Assembly (NCBI GenBank): GCA_036568605.1 | Contig: DATCSE010000342.1 | Span: 1 to 6,479, forward strand | Reading direction: 5' to 3' | Length of the DNA stretch: 6,479 nucleotides | From: DATCSE01 sp036568605 | GTDB lineage: Bacteria; Pseudomonadota; Gammaproteobacteria; Burkholderiales; Burkholderiaceae_C | Shown: positions 4,622 through 6,479 of the stretch, in pieces | Position numbering within the stretch: position 1 is the first letter of the stretch | Layout of the letters: each line of letters begins with the position of its first letter | Notes under the pieces: generated by a model | The model's input: only the letters and a program-made list of their open reading frames with translations | Databases searched by the model: none | What the model was told of the DNA's origin: nothing | Made by a program: the position numbers and the translations under genes

Positions 4622-6479
4622 TCAGCGCGCGCCGAGTTCCTCCCAGCGTTCCAGCGCCGCGATCAGAAGATCATCGATCTCGGCATGGCGCTTCTGCGCC
4701 TCGACGGCGCGCTGCGGCTCCTTCACGTACGACTCGGGCTGCGCGAGGTAGTCGGCCAACGCCTTCTGCTCGGCCTCGAGCGCGTCGATACGTGCCGGCA
4801 GCTCGTCGAGCTCCCGCTGCTCCTTGTAGCTGAGCTTGCGCGGTTTGGCCGCAGTCGCACCGGCCGCTGCCACAGGCGCCGCCCGCGTCGAGGCGGCGGG
4901 CTTGGGGCTCGATGACGACAACACGGCAGCGCGCGGCTCGGCCGATGCCCGCAGCGCGCGTGCCCGCTCGCTCTGCGCGAGCCAGTCCTCGTAACCGCCC
5001 TCGTACTCGCGCCAGCGCCCCGGCGACTCGTCGCCCTCCCAGACGATCGTGCTCGTGACCACGTTGTCGAGAAAGCGCCGGTCGTGGCTGACCAGGAACA
5101 CCGTGCCGGCGTAACGCTGCAGCAGCTCCTCGAGCAGCTCCAGCGTGTCGATGTCCAGGTCGTTGGTCGGCTCGTCGAGCACCAGCACGTTGGCCGGCAG
5201 CGCGAACAACCGCGCCAGCAACAGCCGGTTGCGCTCGCCGCCGCTCAGGGTGCGCACCGGAGAGTTGGCACGCTCAGGCGAGAACAGGAAGTCGTTGAGG
5301 TAGCTCATCACGTGCTTGCGTGAGCCGTTGAATTCCACCCACTCGCTGCCAGGGCTGATGGTGTCGGCCAGCGTCGCATCGAGGTTGAGCTTGCTGCGCA
5401 TCTGGTCGAAGTAGGCCACCTCCAGCCGCGTGCCCTGGCGCACGCTGCCGCTGGTGGGCTGCAGCTCGCCGAGGATCAGTTTCAGCAGCGTGGTCTTGCC
5501 CGCGCCGTTGGGGCCGATCAAGCCCACCTTGTCGCCGCGCAGGATGGTGGCGCTGAAACCCTTGACGATGGTCTTCTCGCCGAAATGGATGCCGACGTCC
5601 TTGAGCTCGGCCACGATCTTCCCGCTGGGCACGCCGGAATCAACTTCCAGCCGCACTTGCCCGAGCGAATCGCGTCGTGCCTGCCGTTGCGCACGCAGCA
5701 CCTTCAGCCGCTCCACCCGCGCCACGCTGCGCGTGCGGCGAGCTTCCACGCCCTTGCGGATCCAGACCTCTTCCTGCGCAAGCAGCTTGTCGGCACGTGC
5801 GTTTGCCAGGGCCTCCGCGGCGAGCTGCTCTTCTTTCACTCGCTCGTAGGCGCTGAAGTTGCCGGGGTAGCTGCGGATGATCCCGCGGTCCAGCTCGATG
5901 ATGCGGGTGGCCACGCCGTCGAGGAAGGCCCGGTCGTGGGTGATGAGCATCACGCTGCCCTTGAACCCGCGCAGCAGTTCCTCCAGCCAGGCGATGGAGT
6001 CAAGGTCGAGGTGGTTGGTCGGTTCGTCGAGCAGCAGCACGTCGGGCTGCAGCACCAGCGCGCGCGCCAGCGCGACGCGCTTCTGCATCCCGCCCGACAG
6101 CGCGTCGACGCTTGCGTCGACGTCCTGCAAGCCGATCTGCGCGAGCGTCATCGACACGCGCGTGCGCCAGTTCCACGCGTCGTGCGCGTCCAGCGAGGAC
6201 TGCAGCGCGTTCATCCGCGCGAGCAGCGCATCGTGCTCGGCGCCTTCCGGGATCTCCGCGAGGCGGTGCGCGATCGACTCGTATTCTTCGAGCAGTTCGC
6301 GCGTGTGCGCGAGCCCCGACGCGACCGCGTCGAACACCGTCGCGCCCGGCTCGAATTCAGGCTCCTGCGGCACGTAGACCGTCACGAGCTCCTGCTGACG
6401 CGTGACCAGCCCGTCGTCGGGCTTCGCGAGATCGGCGACGATCTTCAGCAGCGACGACTTGCCCGCGCCGTTACGGCCG
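4622..6479 (-). CDS. uup: ABC-F ATPase Uup, N-terminus beyond the window
   Basis: 618 codons of a soluble ABC-F protein are present. ABC-F proteins bind the ribosome and act in translation; E. coli Uup also affects transposon excision and ribosome stalling. Numbering from the first complete codon (6478): Walker A of cassette 1 is GRNGAGKSS at the very edge, signature LSGG 127-130, Walker B and catalytic Glu LLLDE (148-152), switch His181; the charged inter-domain arm spans about 200-285; cassette 2 has GPNGAGKTT (322-330), LSGGE (411-415), LVLDE (432-436) and His465. An Ala/Ser/Pro linker (about 509-546) leads to the C-terminal coiled coil (547-618), with KLSYKEQRELDELPARIDAL and a final ALERWEEL, as in Uup rather than EttA or YbiT. 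Both catalytic glutamates are intact. About 35 residues are missing upstream; an internal GTG at 6385 is not the start because the frame runs on through Walker A. No terminator is visible after the stop. Confidence 0.93.
   Translation of the reverse strand, partial: GRNGAGKSSLLKIVADLAKPDDGLVTRQQELVTVYVPQEPEFEPGATVFDAVASGLAHTRELLEEYESIAHRLAEIPEGAEHDALLARMNALQSSLDAHDAWNWRTRVSMTLAQIGLQDVDASVDALSGGMQKRVALARALVLQPDVLLLDEPTNHLDLDSIAWLEELLRGFKGSVMLITHDRAFLDGVATRIIELDRGIIRSYPGNFSAYERVKEEQLAAEALANARADKLLAQEEVWIRKGVEARRTRSVARVERLKVLRAQRQARRDSLGQVRLEVDSGVPSGKIVAELKDVGIHFGEKTIVKGFSATILRGDKVGLIGPNGAGKTTLLKLILGELQPTSGSVRQGTRLEVAYFDQMRSKLNLDATLADTISPGSEWVEFNGSRKHVMSYLNDFLFSPERANSPVRTLSGGERNRLLLARLFALPANVLVLDEPTNDLDIDTLELLEELLQRYAGTVFLVSHDRRFLDNVVTSTIVWEGDESPGRWREYEGGYEDWLAQSERARALRASAEPRAAVLSSSSPKPAASTRAAPVAAAGATAAKPRKLSYKEQRELDELPARIDALEAEQKALADYLAQPESYVKEPQRAVEAQKRHAEIDDLLIAALERWEELGAR

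Noticed and set aside
4610..4626. GCTGA/TCAGC inverted repeat as a bidirectional terminator
   Set aside because: The stem is only 5 bp with a 7-nt loop, and no T-run flanks it on either strand.
5881..6047. Similarity between two segments of uup (around 5050-5220 and 5880-6047) as a DNA repeat
   Set aside because: It reflects the homologous Walker B/H-loop regions of the two ABC cassettes (DEPTN and the SHD/THD switch), the normal internal duplication of ABC-F proteins.

Overview
The window looks like a chromosomal segment from a high-GC betaproteobacterium, most likely of the order Burkholderiales. This rests on the very GC-rich third codon positions, the ATGA-coupled gene overlaps and the character of the proteins. 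It is an inference: there is no rRNA or other phylogenetic marker here, and I do not name a genus.

Left part (1-3729): a compact module built around a divergent regulator. On the minus strand three genes are packed into one apparent operon, in transcription order: a LysE/RhtB-type amino-acid exporter (2095-1478), a ten-helix EamA/DMT transporter (1481-516), and a fold-type I PLP-dependent aminotransferase whose 3' part runs off the left edge (519-1). Each junction is a 4-nt ATGA stop/start overlap. Reading away from it on the plus strand is a full-length MocR-type regulator (2245-3729), a GntR winged helix fused to an aminotransferase-like domain with all key PLP residues. The gap between the two divergent units holds three copies of a 9-mer, ACCARYACA: two tandem copies 11 bp apart and one inverted copy 32 bp further on. 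This is the best operator candidate in the window. A reasonable reading is that the MocR protein senses an amino acid or amine through PLP and controls two exporters and a transaminase that remove it. The substrate cannot be read from the sequence.

Middle part (3730-4606): a 127-bp intergenic stretch with a 9-bp hairpin and a pair of CTACA repeats, then an unrecognised 249-aa cytoplasmic protein with a winged-helix-like C-terminus.

Right part (4622-6479): converging on that gene, with only 15 bp between the two stop codons, is an ABC-F ATPase of the Uup type. Its 5' end lies beyond the right edge, just upstream of the first Walker A motif. It has two complete ABC cassettes and the Uup-type C-terminal coiled coil.

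I saw no tRNA, rRNA, CRISPR array, insertion sequence or prophage signal. The gene families are ordinary. The points most worth following are the regulator-exporter-transaminase arrangement with its operator repeats, and the unidentified 249-aa gene.
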